Assembly (NCBI RefSeq): GCF_002943755.1 | Contig: NZ_MQUB01000001.1 | Location: 1,414,501 to 1,478,500, forward strand | Direction of reading: 5' to 3' | Length of the DNA stretch: 64,000 nt | From: Aureitalea marina | GTDB lineage: Bacteria > Bacteroidota > Bacteroidia > Flavobacteriales > Flavobacteriaceae | Part shown: positions 35,696-44,559 of the stretch, piece after piece | How positions within the stretch are numbered: position 1 is the first letter of the stretch | Layout of the letters: each line of letters opens with the position of its first letter | Notes under the pieces: generated by a model | Told to the model about the DNA's origin: nothing | The model's database searches: none | What the model saw: the letters and a program-made list of their open reading frames with translations, nothing else | Program-made: the position numbers and the translations under genes

Positions 35696-37471
35696 ATGGA
35701 CAGCATAAAACGACTTTTCGATTTCCCTTATTATCAACAAAAGACCTATCCCTTGACTCACTCCCTGGTGACCAAATACGATGGCCAATGGAAGGCCACA
35801 TCTACCCAGGAATATATAGACAAGGCCAATGCAATGAGCCGGGGACTCATGGAACTTGGTGTAGGACCAAATGATAAGGTCGCTATTATCTCCATGAACA
35901 ATCGGACAGAATGGAACATTTGTGATATAGGGATACTACAATTGGGTGCACAGGATGTGCCCATCTACCCCACCATATCTGAGGACGATTATCAATACGT
36001 CCTGGAACACAGTGAGAGCAAATATTGCTTTGTTTCCTGTACCGAGGTGCTCGAAAAAATCAATAAGATCCGTGACAAAGTCCCCACTTTAAAAGGAGTG
36101 TATAGCTTTGACCAGATCCAAGGATGCCCCAACTGGCAAGAGGTTCTGGACATGGGTATGAAAGCGGACACCCAGGAAGAGGTGGAAAAGATCAAAGCCG
36201 GGGTGAAAGAAGACGACCTGGCCACCATCATCTATACTTCCGGTACTACAGGGCGGCCAAAAGGGGTTATGCTAACCCACAAGAATATTGTAAGCAATGC
36301 CCTGAACAGTTCGGAAAGAGTTCCTGTAGAATTCGGAAAGTCAAAAGCGTTGAGTTTTCTACCGGTTTGCCATATTTATGAGCGAATGCTCCTATATATG
36401 TATCAGTTTACCGGAGTGTCCATACACTTCGCTGAATCCTTAGAGACCATCAGCGATAACCTGAAAGAGGTAAAACCGGATGTAATGACTGCCGTTCCCA
36501 GATTGCTGGAAAAGGTGTACGACAAAATCTACGCCAAGGGAGCTGATCTTACTGGTATTAAAAAGAAATTATTCTTCTGGGCAGTGGAATTAGGACTGAA
36601 ATACGAGCCTTATGGACAGAATGGCTGGTGGTACGAAAAACAACTTGGATTAGCCAACAAGCTCATCTTCAGTAAATGGCGTGAGGCCTTAGGTGGTGAA
36701 TTAAAAGTTATCGCCTCCGGTAGTGCGGCACTGCAGCCCAGATTGGCCAGAGTCTTTACAGCCGCCCAGATTCCCATCATGGAAGGATATGGTCTTACGG
36801 AAACCTCTCCGGTGGTTTCGGTAAACGATCAGCGCAACAAAGGTTTTCGTATCGGAACCGTAGGTAAAGCCATTGCCGATACCGAAGTTAAGATCGCCTC
36901 AGATGGTGAGATCCTGATCAAAGGACCACAGGTTATGGTTGGATATTACAAAGATCCGGAAAAAACTGCCGAAGTGCTGAAGGACGGCTATTTCCATACC
37001 GGGGATATCGGAGAATTGGACGCCGACGGCTTCCTAAAGATCACGGATCGGAAAAAAGAGATGTTCAAGACCAGTGGTGGGAAATATGTTTCCCCTCAAT
37101 TGATTGAAAACGCCATGAAACAATCTCGCTTTATCGAACAGATCATGGTAGTTGGCGAAGGAGAAAAGATGCCGGCTGCCCTAATACAACCTAATTTCGA
37201 ATTCATCCACGACTGGAACGAACGAAAGAACAAGAACCTGTCCGACGATCCTGCAGAGTTGGTCAAAAGCGAAGTATTGATCAAACGTATTCAAAAGGAA
37301 GTGGATCACTTCAACGAGCGATTCGGTAAGTGGGAACAGGTGAAGAAATTCGAGCTCACCCCAGACATTTGGAGCATAGAAGACGGACATCTTACCCCGA
37401 CCATGAAGATGAAACGCCGTGCAATTAAGCAGAAGTACCAGCATCTTTACGATCGTATCTACGAACGATAA
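35696..37471 (+). CDS. Long-chain fatty-acid-CoA ligase (AMP-forming)
   Basis: The 591-residue enzyme activates fatty acids with ATP and CoA at the membrane for beta-oxidation. TIIYTSGTTGRPKGVMLTH is the AMP-binding P-loop motif, EGYGLTETSPVVS motif II, GYFHTGDIGELDADGFLKI motif III and KMFKTSGGKY motif IV with the adenylation lysine near the C-terminus. This is the FadD-like group with a long-chain signature region. It stands just before the MarR-fad cluster in the same direction but is separated from it by 111 bases with its own regulatory sites. Confidence 0.92.
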   Translation: MDSIKRLFDFPYYQQKTYPLTHSLVTKYDGQWKATSTQEYIDKANAMSRGLMELGVGPNDKVAIISMNNRTEWNICDIGILQLGAQDVPIYPTISEDDYQYVLEHSESKYCFVSCTEVLEKINKIRDKVPTLKGVYSFDQIQGCPNWQEVLDMGMKADTQEEVEKIKAGVKEDDLATIIYTSGTTGRPKGVMLTHKNIVSNALNSSERVPVEFGKSKALSFLPVCHIYERMLLYMYQFTGVSIHFAESLETISDNLKEVKPDVMTAVPRLLEKVYDKIYAKGADLTGIKKKLFFWAVELGLKYEPYGQNGWWYEKQLGLANKLIFSKWREALGGELKVIASGSAALQPRLARVFTAAQIPIMEGYGLTETSPVVSVNDQRNKGFRIGTVGKAIADTEVKIASDGEILIKGPQVMVGYYKDPEKTAEVLKDGYFHTGDIGELDADGFLKITDRKKEMFKTSGGKYVSPQLIENAMKQSRFIEQIMVVGEGEKMPAALIQPNFEFIHDWNERKNKNLSDDPAELVKSEVLIKRIQKEVDHFNERFGKWEQVKKFELTPDIWSIEDGHLTPTMKMKRRAIKQKYQHLYDRIYER

Positions 37472-37529
37472 TCTTCAATTTTAGGCCCTTAAAAACTGCT
37501 GTAGAGTTGTTCTCAAAAAAGTAATTATT

Positions 37530-37547
37530 TATTATGCATGCATAGTA
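37530..37547. promoter_or_regulatory. Palindromic operator candidate for the MarR regulator
   Basis: TATTATGCATGCATAGTA is an 18-base inverted repeat with 8 of 9 pairs matching and the core TATGCATGCATA perfectly palindromic. It lies in the -33 region of the MarR gene's promoter and is typical of winged-helix MarR targets. Confidence 0.6.
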
Positions 37548-37555
37548 TTTTTTAG

Positions 37556-37581
37556 TATATTTGGAATCCTAAAAATTCCAA
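37556..37581 (+). promoter_or_regulatory. -7 box TATATTTG and overlapping inverted repeat TTGGAAT-N7-ATTCCAA
   Basis: TATATTTG is at 37556-37563. TTGGAAT (37561-37567) and ATTCCAA (37575-37581) form an inverted repeat between the -7 box and the TTG start at 37583. It could be a second operator or an RNA hairpin hiding the start region; no choice can be made from sequence. Confidence 0.5.
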
Positions 37582-37582
37582 C

Positions 37583-38035
37583 TTGAAAGAAAAGACTATT
37601 GACTACATCCTTCGCGCCACTTGGATGCAGGTACAAAAAATGTACAACGAAGAGGCCGGTAAGAAGGAATCGACCATGGCTACCGGGTTTGCACTGATCA
37701 GTATTGATCCTGAAGAAGGCACACCTTCTACCGCCCTTGGGCCCAAAATGGGAATGGAAGCTACCAGTTTGTCCCGAACCTTAAAGAACATGGAGGAAAA
37801 AGGTCTGATCGAGCGACGGCCCAACCCTGCTGACGGTAGGTCTGTACTGATCTGCCTCACGCCTTTCGGACGAGAGATGCGAGACTACTCTAAACAGGTC
37901 GTGCTTCGTTTTGACGAAGCCGTTCAGGAGGCAGTCTCAGAGGAAAAACTGCAGACCTTTAAGCAGGTGGCCAACACCATACTGGATCTGATACACTCCA
38001 AAAAAATATACCCTCAGGAAAAAATTTCGCAATGA
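37583..38035 (+). CDS. MarR family transcriptional regulator of the fad cluster
   Basis: The 150-residue protein starts at TTG 37583 (MKEKTIDYILRATWMQVQKM). The winged helix-turn-helix lies in the middle (GPKMGMEATSLSRTLKNMEE for the recognition helix, then KGLIERRPNPADGRSVLICL for the wing with the conserved DxRS). Family members bind palindromic DNA and respond to small ligands; here acyl-CoA or a fatty acid is the natural guess because the following four genes are beta-oxidation enzymes. Its stop overlaps the start of the dehydrogenase gene by 4 bases (ATGA), so it is translationally coupled and autoregulation is likely. Confidence 0.9.
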   Translation: MKEKTIDYILRATWMQVQKMYNEEAGKKESTMATGFALISIDPEEGTPSTALGPKMGMEATSLSRTLKNMEEKGLIERRPNPADGRSVLICLTPFGREMRDYSKQVVLRFDEAVQEAVSEEKLQTFKQVANTILDLIHSKKIYPQEKISQ

Positions 38036-40443
38036 CAGAAAAGAGAAGAATTCAGCGTGTTGCTGTTATCGGCTCAGGGATAATGGGTAGCGGTATTGCC
38101 TGCCACTTTGCCAATGTAGGTGTGGAGGTGCTGTTACTGGACATTGTCCCACGAGAGCTGAAGGAAAAAGAAAAAGCTGCCGGCCTGAGCCTAAAAGACA
38201 AACGGGTTCGGAATCGGTTGGTGAACGATGCTTTGGCAGCAGCTATTAAATCCAAACCTGCCCCACTTTATCACAAAAATTTTGCCGCGAGGATCACTAC
38301 AGGAAACCTGGAGGACGATCTGGCCAAGGTTACCGATGCCGATTGGATCATCGAAGTGGTCGTGGAACGTCTGGACATCAAACAACAGGTCTTCGAGCAG
38401 ATCGAGAAGTATCGCAAACCGGGTACCCTGATCACCTCCAATACGTCCGGAATCCCTATTCAGTTTATGAGCGAAGGTCGTTCTGAAGACTTTCAGCAAC
38501 ACTTCTGTGGAACACATTTCTTTAATCCTCCACGTTATTTAAAACTTTTCGAGATCATTCCCGGACCGAAGACCAAGCCGGAAATACTCGAGTTCCTTAA
38601 CGGTTATGGGGAACAATTTTTGGGTAAGACTTCTGTCCTGGCCAAAGACACTCCTGCATTTATTGGGAATCGAATTGGAATCTACGGTATCCAAAGCCTG
38701 TTTCACCTGGTTCAGGACATGGGTCTCACAATAGAAGAGGTCGATAAATTGACCGGACCCGTCATCGGTCGACCTAAGTCTGCGACCTTCAGGACAGTGG
38801 ACGTGGTCGGTCTGGATACCTTGGTGCACGTGGCCAATGGACTGTATAAGAACTGTCCGGATGATGAGGAGCACGAGTTGTTCCAAATACCTGCCTTTAT
38901 CAACACCATGATGGAGAATAATTGGTTGGGCAGTAAGACCGGACAAGGGTTTTACAAAAAGATCAAAGGAGAGAACGGTCGCAGTGAGATCTTATCGCTG
39001 GATCTGCAAACACTGGAATATAGAGGAAAGAAAAGAGCCTCCTTCCCTACCCTGGAAATGACCAAATCCATTGACAATGTGATCGATCGTTTCGCCGTAT
39101 TGGTAGGTGGCAAGGATAAGGCGGGAGAATTCTACAGAAAGAATTTTGGGGCCATGTTTGCCTATGTCTCCAACCGCATTCCGGAGATATCCGAGGAGGT
39201 ATACAAAATAGACGATGCCATGAAGGCCGGTTTTGGATGGGAACACGGGCCTTTCCAGATCTGGGACGCCGTCGGATTGAAAAAAGGAGTAGAACTGGCC
39301 GAGGCTGCTGGTAAAAGCGTTGCACCCTGGGTGACCGATATGATCGCTCAAGGTCAGACCTCGTTCTATACCGTTGAGCAGGGAGCTTCTTACTGCTATG
39401 ACCTCAACAATGGGCAACAAGTCAAGATCCCTGGACAGGATGCTTTTATCATCTTGGACAACATCAGGGAAAGTCAGGCAGTCTTCAAGAATTCTGGTGT
39501 CGTGGTAGAAGATCTGGGCGACGGAATACTGAATGTAGAGTTCCGGTCTAAAATGAACAGCATAGGTGGAGATGTACTTGCTGGCCTGAACAAGGCCATC
39601 GACCTCGCTGAAAAGAGCTATGACGGACTGGTAATTGGGAACCAGGGAGCGAATTTCTCCGTGGGGGCCAATATTGGGATGATCTTTATGATGGCCGTAG
39701 AACAGGAGTATGACGAGCTGAACATGGCTATCAAATACTTCCAGGATACCGTGATGCGACTGCGCTATTCTGCGATTCCAACTGTTGTTGCTCCGCATGG
39801 GATGACCTTAGGGGGTGGTTGTGAAATGACCTTGCATGCCGACCGCGTCGTGGCCGCTGCAGAAAGCTACATTGGACTGGTGGAGTTTGGTGTTGGTGTG
39901 ATCCCAGGTGGTGGTGGTAGCAAAGAAATGGCACTACGAGCTAGTGATGGTTTTATGAAGAACGACGTCGAACTGAACCGACTTCAGGAGTACTTCCTGA
40001 CCATCGGAATGGCCAAGGTGTCTACCTCAGCCTACGAAGCCTTTGACCTGGATATACTAAAGCCGGGTAAAGACCTGGTGGTGGTCAATAAAGACAGACA
40101 GATAGCTACAGCTAAGTCCGTAGCTCGTCAAATGGCCGATATGGGTTATACCCAGCCTGTGAAGCGGAAAGATGTCAAGGTATTAGGAAAACAGGCCCTC
40201 GGGATGTTCCTGGTTGGGACAGATTCTATGGAAGCGGCCCACTATATCAGTGAACACGACAGAAAGATCGCTAACAAACTGGCCTATGTGATGGCCGGTG
40301 GTGACTTGAGTGAACCAAGCCTGGTCAGTGAACAATACTTGCTGGACCTGGAGAGAGAGGCCTTCTTGAGCCTTTGTGGAGAACGCAAGACCTTGGAACG
40401 CTTGCAGCATATGTTACAAAAAGGAAAACCCCTAAGAAACTGA
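38032..40443 (+). CDS. 3-hydroxyacyl-CoA dehydrogenase/enoyl-CoA hydratase fusion
   Basis: The 803-residue protein carries out the hydration and NAD-dependent oxidation steps of beta-oxidation. The dehydrogenase is first: VIGSGIMGSGIACHFANVG near the start binds NAD, GTHFFNPPRYLKLFE and KDTPAFIGNRIGIY are the catalytic His and substrate-binding elements. A crotonase-type hydratase domain follows from about residue 470 to 800 (GNQGANFSVGANIGMIFMM, GGGCEMTLHADRV, and E in AESYIGLVEFGVGVIPGGGG). This order is the reverse of E. coli FadB and is the Bacteroidetes arrangement. It partners with the thiolase 2 bases downstream. Confidence 0.92.
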   Translation: MTEKRRIQRVAVIGSGIMGSGIACHFANVGVEVLLLDIVPRELKEKEKAAGLSLKDKRVRNRLVNDALAAAIKSKPAPLYHKNFAARITTGNLEDDLAKVTDADWIIEVVVERLDIKQQVFEQIEKYRKPGTLITSNTSGIPIQFMSEGRSEDFQQHFCGTHFFNPPRYLKLFEIIPGPKTKPEILEFLNGYGEQFLGKTSVLAKDTPAFIGNRIGIYGIQSLFHLVQDMGLTIEEVDKLTGPVIGRPKSATFRTVDVVGLDTLVHVANGLYKNCPDDEEHELFQIPAFINTMMENNWLGSKTGQGFYKKIKGENGRSEILSLDLQTLEYRGKKRASFPTLEMTKSIDNVIDRFAVLVGGKDKAGEFYRKNFGAMFAYVSNRIPEISEEVYKIDDAMKAGFGWEHGPFQIWDAVGLKKGVELAEAAGKSVAPWVTDMIAQGQTSFYTVEQGASYCYDLNNGQQVKIPGQDAFIILDNIRESQAVFKNSGVVVEDLGDGILNVEFRSKMNSIGGDVLAGLNKAIDLAEKSYDGLVIGNQGANFSVGANIGMIFMMAVEQEYDELNMAIKYFQDTVMRLRYSAIPTVVAPHGMTLGGGCEMTLHADRVVAAAESYIGLVEFGVGVIPGGGGSKEMALRASDGFMKNDVELNRLQEYFLTIGMAKVSTSAYEAFDLDILKPGKDLVVVNKDRQIATAKSVARQMADMGYTQPVKRKDVKVLGKQALGMFLVGTDSMEAAHYISEHDRKIANKLAYVMAGGDLSEPSLVSEQYLLDLEREAFLSLCGERKTLERLQHMLQKGKPLRN

Positions 40444-40445
40444 TC

Positions 40446-41636
40446 ATGAACACAGCATATATAGTTAAAGCATATCGTACCGCCGTTGGCAAGGCCCCAA
40501 GGGGATTGTTCCGGTTTAAAAGACCAGACGAGCTGGCCGCAGAGACCATTGCCTATATGATGGCAGAGGTGCCTGAATTGGACAAAAAACGCATCGATGA
40601 TGTAATTGTAGGGAACGCCATGCCGGAAGCGGAACAAGGCCTTAATATGGCCAGACTCATCTCCCTGATGGGACTGGAAATTGAAGATGTTCCCGGTGTG
40701 ACCGTTAATCGCTACTGCGCCTCGGGTATTGAGACCATTGCCATGGCTACAGCCAAGATCCAAAGCGGAATGGCCGATTGTATCATCGCCGGTGGAGCAG
40801 AAAGTATGAGCTACATCCCCATGGGCGGTTACAAACCCACACCAGACTACCAGATCGCCAAGGAAGGGCATGAGGACTATTATTGGGGCATGGGACTGAC
40901 CGCCGAGGAAGTGGCCAATCAATTCAAGGTAAGCCGGGAGGATCAGGATGAGTTTGCCTATAACTCCCATATGAAGGCCTTAAAGGCTCAGGCAGAAGAT
41001 CGATTCAAAGATCAGATCGTCCCGATCAACATTGAGGAGACCTTTATCAACTCAGCTGGTAAAAAAGAAAGCCGCAATTATACGGTCCAAACAGATGAAG
41101 GTCCAAGGAAAGGTACCAACCTGGAAGCATTAGCCAAACTCAGACCGGTATTCGCCCAAGGAGGAAGTGTTACCGCTGGTAACTCTTCTCAGATGAGTGA
41201 CGGAGCGGCCTTCGTATTGGTAATGAGTGAAGCCATGGTTAAAGAACTAAACCTGGAGCCCATTGCCCGCATGGTCAATTTTGCGGTGGCGGGTGTACCC
41301 CCTCGTATCATGGGAATAGGACCTGTAAAAGCAATTCCCAAAGCCCTGAAGCAGGCTGGATTGCAACAACAAAATATTGATCTGATCGAACTGAACGAAG
41401 CATTTGCTTCCCAATCACTGGCTGTGATCCGGGAATTGGACCTCAATAAAGATATCATCAACGTGAACGGTGGAGCCATTGCCCTTGGACACCCCTTGGG
41501 ATGTACCGGGGCCAAGCTCTCCGTACAGCTCTTTGACGAGATGAGAAAACGAGAGATGAAGGGAAAATACGGTATGGTGACCATGTGTGTGGGAACAGGA
41601 CAAGGAGCCGCCGGTATCTATGAATTTTTGAACTAA
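40446..41636 (+). CDS. Acetyl-CoA acyltransferase (3-ketoacyl-CoA thiolase)
   Basis: The 396-residue thiolase cleaves 3-ketoacyl-CoA in the last step of beta-oxidation. NRYCASGIETIAMA has the active cysteine (about residue 90), GGAESMSYIP and the C-terminal HPLGCTGAK and CVGTGQGAAGIYEF contain the other catalytic His and Cys. I use ATG 40446, two bases after the dehydrogenase stop; a longer frame from 40374 overlaps that gene and has no conserved N-terminus. It forms the alpha/beta pair with the upstream fusion. Confidence 0.93.
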   Translation: MNTAYIVKAYRTAVGKAPRGLFRFKRPDELAAETIAYMMAEVPELDKKRIDDVIVGNAMPEAEQGLNMARLISLMGLEIEDVPGVTVNRYCASGIETIAMATAKIQSGMADCIIAGGAESMSYIPMGGYKPTPDYQIAKEGHEDYYWGMGLTAEEVANQFKVSREDQDEFAYNSHMKALKAQAEDRFKDQIVPINIEETFINSAGKKESRNYTVQTDEGPRKGTNLEALAKLRPVFAQGGSVTAGNSSQMSDGAAFVLVMSEAMVKELNLEPIARMVNFAVAGVPPRIMGIGPVKAIPKALKQAGLQQQNIDLIELNEAFASQSLAVIRELDLNKDIINVNGGAIALGHPLGCTGAKLSVQLFDEMRKREMKGKYGMVTMCVGTGQGAAGIYEFLN

Positions 41637-41640
41637 ATCA

Positions 41641-41668
41641 CGGCTAGCGGTTAACACTTAACGCCTAA
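41641..41668. repeat. Heptamer repeat, four units, between thiolase and acyl-CoA dehydrogenase genes
   Basis: CGGCTAG, CGGTTAA, CACTTAA, CGCCTAA run contiguously at 41641-41668. This is the same CGNYTAA heptamer type as the array at 12645 and the complement of the 12300 array, here occupying most of the 43-base gap inside an operon. Confidence 0.75.
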
Positions 41669-41679
41669 CGAAAAAGACT

Positions 41680-43490
41680 ATGGAAACTTTAGACAACACC
41701 CAACAGGAGATCATACGCGGAGGTCAATTTATTGTGAAAGAGACTCCCTGTGAAGATATATTTACCCGGAAGATTTTTCCGAGGAACAAAAGATGATGCG
41801 GGATTCCGTACAGGAATTTATCGACCGGGAGGTTTGGCCTCACAAAGAGCGATTCGAAAAGAAGGATTATGCCTTCACCGAAGAAATCATGCAAAAGGCA
41901 GGAGAACTGGGATTGCTGGGCATAGCCGTCCCTGAAGCCTATGGCGGACTGGGAATGGGCTTTGTGACTACTATGTTAGTCTGCGATTACATTTCTGGTG
42001 CAACTGGTTCCCTGGCAACTGCTTTCGGAGCACATACTGGGATTGGCACCATGCCTATCACTTTATACGGAACGGAAGAACAGAAGCAGAAGTATGTTCC
42101 CAAACTGGCCACCGGCGAATGGTTTGGAGCCTATTGCCTCACAGAACCAGGTGCCGGTAGTGACGCCAATAGCGGAAAGACCAAAGCCGTACTTTCAGAA
42201 GATGGGAGCCACTATTCGATCAGTGGTCAAAAGATGTGGATCTCCAACGCGGGATTCTGTGATCTTTTCATCGTATTTGCCCGTATAGAGGATGACAAAT
42301 ATATCACCGGGTTCATAGTAGAGAACGACCCGGGCAATGGGATCACTCTGGGAGAAGAAGAGCAGAAACTGGGAATTCACTCCTCCTCCACCCGCCAGGT
42401 ATTCTTTAACGAGACCAAGGTGCCAGTAGAGAATATGTTATCCGATAGAGGCGCTGGCTTCAAGATTGCTATGAATGCCTTGAACGTAGGACGTATCAAA
42501 CTGGCTGCTGCCTGTCTTGATGCACAAAGACGAGTGATCGGAGAATCGACCAAATACGCCAACGACCGTATTCAATTCAAGACCCCTATCGCCAAATTCG
42601 GGGCGATCAAAGCCAAACTCGCGGAAATGGCCACAGCCATGTATGTGGGAGAAAGCGGATGTTATCGCGCCGCCAAGAATATCGAAGATCGCATTGCTAT
42701 GCGAATGGAAGATGGTAATACTCACCAGGAAGCCGAACTCAAAGGTGTGGAGGAATATGCCATTGAATGTTCCATATTGAAAGTAGCCGTTTCCGAGGAT
42801 ATGCAGAATTGCTCGGATGAAGGAATCCAGATATTTGGAGGGATGGGCTTTAGTGCCGATACCCCCATGGAGGCTGCTTGGAGAGATGCCCGTATTTCCC
42901 GTATCTACGAGGGTACCAACGAGATCAACCGTATGTTGGCTGTGGGCATGTTGGTCAAAAAAGCCATGAAAGGGCATGTCAACCTTTTGGAGCCAGCCAT
43001 GGCTGTAGGGAACGAACTGACCAGCATTCCCTCTTTTGAGACTCCGGACTATTCTGAACTGATGTCCCAGGAGAAGGCCATGATCGCCAAACTGAAAAAG
43101 GTCTTCTTGATGGTTGCCGGTAGTGCTGTGCAGAAGTTTGGACCTCAGCTGGAAGAGCATCAGCAACTTCTTATGGCTGCTGCAGACATTCTGATCGAGA
43201 TCTATATGGCAGAAAGCGCCGTACTTAGGGCCGAAAAGAACGCCAAACGCTATGGCGAGGAAACCCAGAAAGAGCAGATCGCCATGGCCCAGCTGAATCT
43301 ATACCATGCCGTGGACATCATTACCCGTAAGGCAAAAGAAGGGATCATCTCCTTTGCCGAAGGAGACGAGCAACGCATGATGCTTATGGGCTTAAAACGG
43401 TTTACCAAGTACCAGGAAATGCCAAATATTGTTGCCTTGAGGCATTTGATCGCAGACAAGGTAACTGCAGAGAACACCTATCCTTTCTAG
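41680..43490 (+). pseudogene. Acyl-CoA dehydrogenase, frameshifted near the N-terminus
   Basis: The full gene encodes about 603 residues, the large VLCAD-like type. The first 28 codons (METLDNTQQEIIRGGQFIVK, then ETPCEDIFT) are in one frame; adding one base in CCCGG at 41765-41769 continues as PEDFSEEQKMMRDSVQEFI and on to the rest, which is intact. YCLTEPGAGSDANSGKT and KMWISNAGFCDLF bind FAD, and GGMGFSADTPMEAAWRDARI with YEGTNEINRML forms the C-terminal helix domain. It oxidises acyl-CoA in the first step of beta-oxidation and passes electrons to ETF. Likely a sequence error rather than gene loss. Confidence 0.88.
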
Positions 43491-43493
43491 GGA

Positions 43494-44468
43494 CTATCGG
43501 ATTCCAAAACGATAGATGATCTCGTTGTGATAGCACTGTCCCGGAAGTAAGACAGACGAAGGAAAAGCCTTTTGATTAGGGGCATCCGGAAAGTTCTGAC
43601 ACTCCAGGCAGATCGCAGGAAAAGCAACGGTCTCCATTTGATCTTTCAATTGGAGACCGTTTAGTTTTTTGGGAGTAAAGACCACCAATCCTGGTTGATT
43701 GGTCTCTGCCTGTATAAAAATCCCGGTATCCGGTGAATATATTTCCCCGGCAGCCCCCTCTTCTTCGAGCACAAAACAACTGTCCAAGACCGGATGACCT
43801 TCAAAGGTCCTTTTCTTCTGGAAATCGAATGGCGTATCGGTAACCTCCAACTTATTCCCGGTGGGAATTAGATTTTGGTCTGTTTCCAGATAGGTCGACG
43901 CATTTATCTTTAGTTGACAACCCTTCAATGAGATGGATCCACCCGGGTTAAAATAGGTGTGATTGGTGGGATTGATGATCATGGGGAGCTCCGTGGTCAC
44001 TCGATAGTCGATCTTCACAGCGCTGTTTTCTAACCGGTAAGTTACCTCAGCAGTGTACTTTCCCGGGAATTCGAACTCCTTTTGGTCTGCTGATAAGCTC
44101 ATGCGAACAAAAGGGATGTCCGCATCACTAATCTCTTCTATTTTCCACCTTCGATTCTGCCAGCCATCAGCTCCGCTATGCAGGCAGCTTCCATTTATAG
44201 AGGTCAAGGGGTATTTGTTGCCCATCAACTCAAATCCTCCGCCAGAGACTCTACCGGCGAAAGGACCTACGCTACTGCCCATACACCAAATGGAAAAACC
44301 AAAAGCGGGATCACTCAAGGTTTTTGCATCCTTAGGTCCGACCACCACATCAACCAAACGACCTTTGCGATCCGGAACCAACAATCGGTATACACTGGCT
44401 CCATAGGCTAGTAATTCTAATTGTACGCCATCCTTGTGTTGTAGAACTATCGGATTGTTCTCTTCCAT
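43494..44468 (-). CDS. Aldose 1-epimerase
   Basis: The 324-residue enzyme interconverts alpha and beta anomers of aldoses. MEENNPIVLQHKDGVQLELL starts the family fold; GSSVGPFAGRVSGGGFEL and SCLHSGADGWQNRRW contain substrate contacts, NPTNHTYFNPGG the catalytic histidine and FPAICLECQNFPDAPNQ the catalytic glutamate region. I choose ATG 44468: the longer frame from 44552 would add a membrane helix not typical of GalM, and a promoter-like TATCTTTA with TTG 19 bases upstream lies between them. It converges on the acyl-CoA dehydrogenase gene with a 3-base gap. Confidence 0.87.
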   Translation of the reverse strand: MEENNPIVLQHKDGVQLELLAYGASVYRLLVPDRKGRLVDVVVGPKDAKTLSDPAFGFSIWCMGSSVGPFAGRVSGGGFELMGNKYPLTSINGSCLHSGADGWQNRRWKIEEISDADIPFVRMSLSADQKEFEFPGKYTAEVTYRLENSAVKIDYRVTTELPMIINPTNHTYFNPGGSISLKGCQLKINASTYLETDQNLIPTGNKLEVTDTPFDFQKKRTFEGHPVLDSCFVLEEEGAAGEIYSPDTGIFIQAETNQPGLVVFTPKKLNGLQLKDQMETVAFPAICLECQNFPDAPNQKAFPSSVLLPGQCYHNEIIYRFGIR

Positions 44469-44477
44469 CTTAAAGAC

Positions 44478-44507
44478 TAAAGATAGGCCTATTGAAACAA
44501 CTATCAA
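44478..44507 (-). promoter_or_regulatory. Promoter-like TTG-N19-TATCTTTA for the aldose epimerase
   Basis: Minus-strand TTG at 44505-44507 and TATCTTTA at 44478-44485, one mismatch from TAnnTTTG; the leader would be only a few bases. Confidence 0.4.
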
Positions 44508-44533
44508 GCCTGTTAGTAAACCGCAATAAATTC

Positions 44534-44541
44534 TATCTTTA
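44534..44541 (+). promoter_or_regulatory. -7-like box TATCTTTA for the gene at 44560
   Basis: One mismatch from TAnnTTTG, 18 bases before the start codon. Confidence 0.4.
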
Positions 44542-44559
44542 AGGCACATCAAAACAATT

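Noticed and set aside
38992-39798. Long open frame antisense to the dehydrogenase/hydratase gene
   Set aside because: It lies wholly within the conserved hydratase and dehydrogenase domains on the other strand and shows no family motif; it is a shadow of codon bias.
44469-44552. N-terminal extension of the aldose epimerase with a membrane helix
   Set aside because: Not typical of the family; a promoter-like site lies in this stretch, though membrane-anchored variants cannot be fully excluded.
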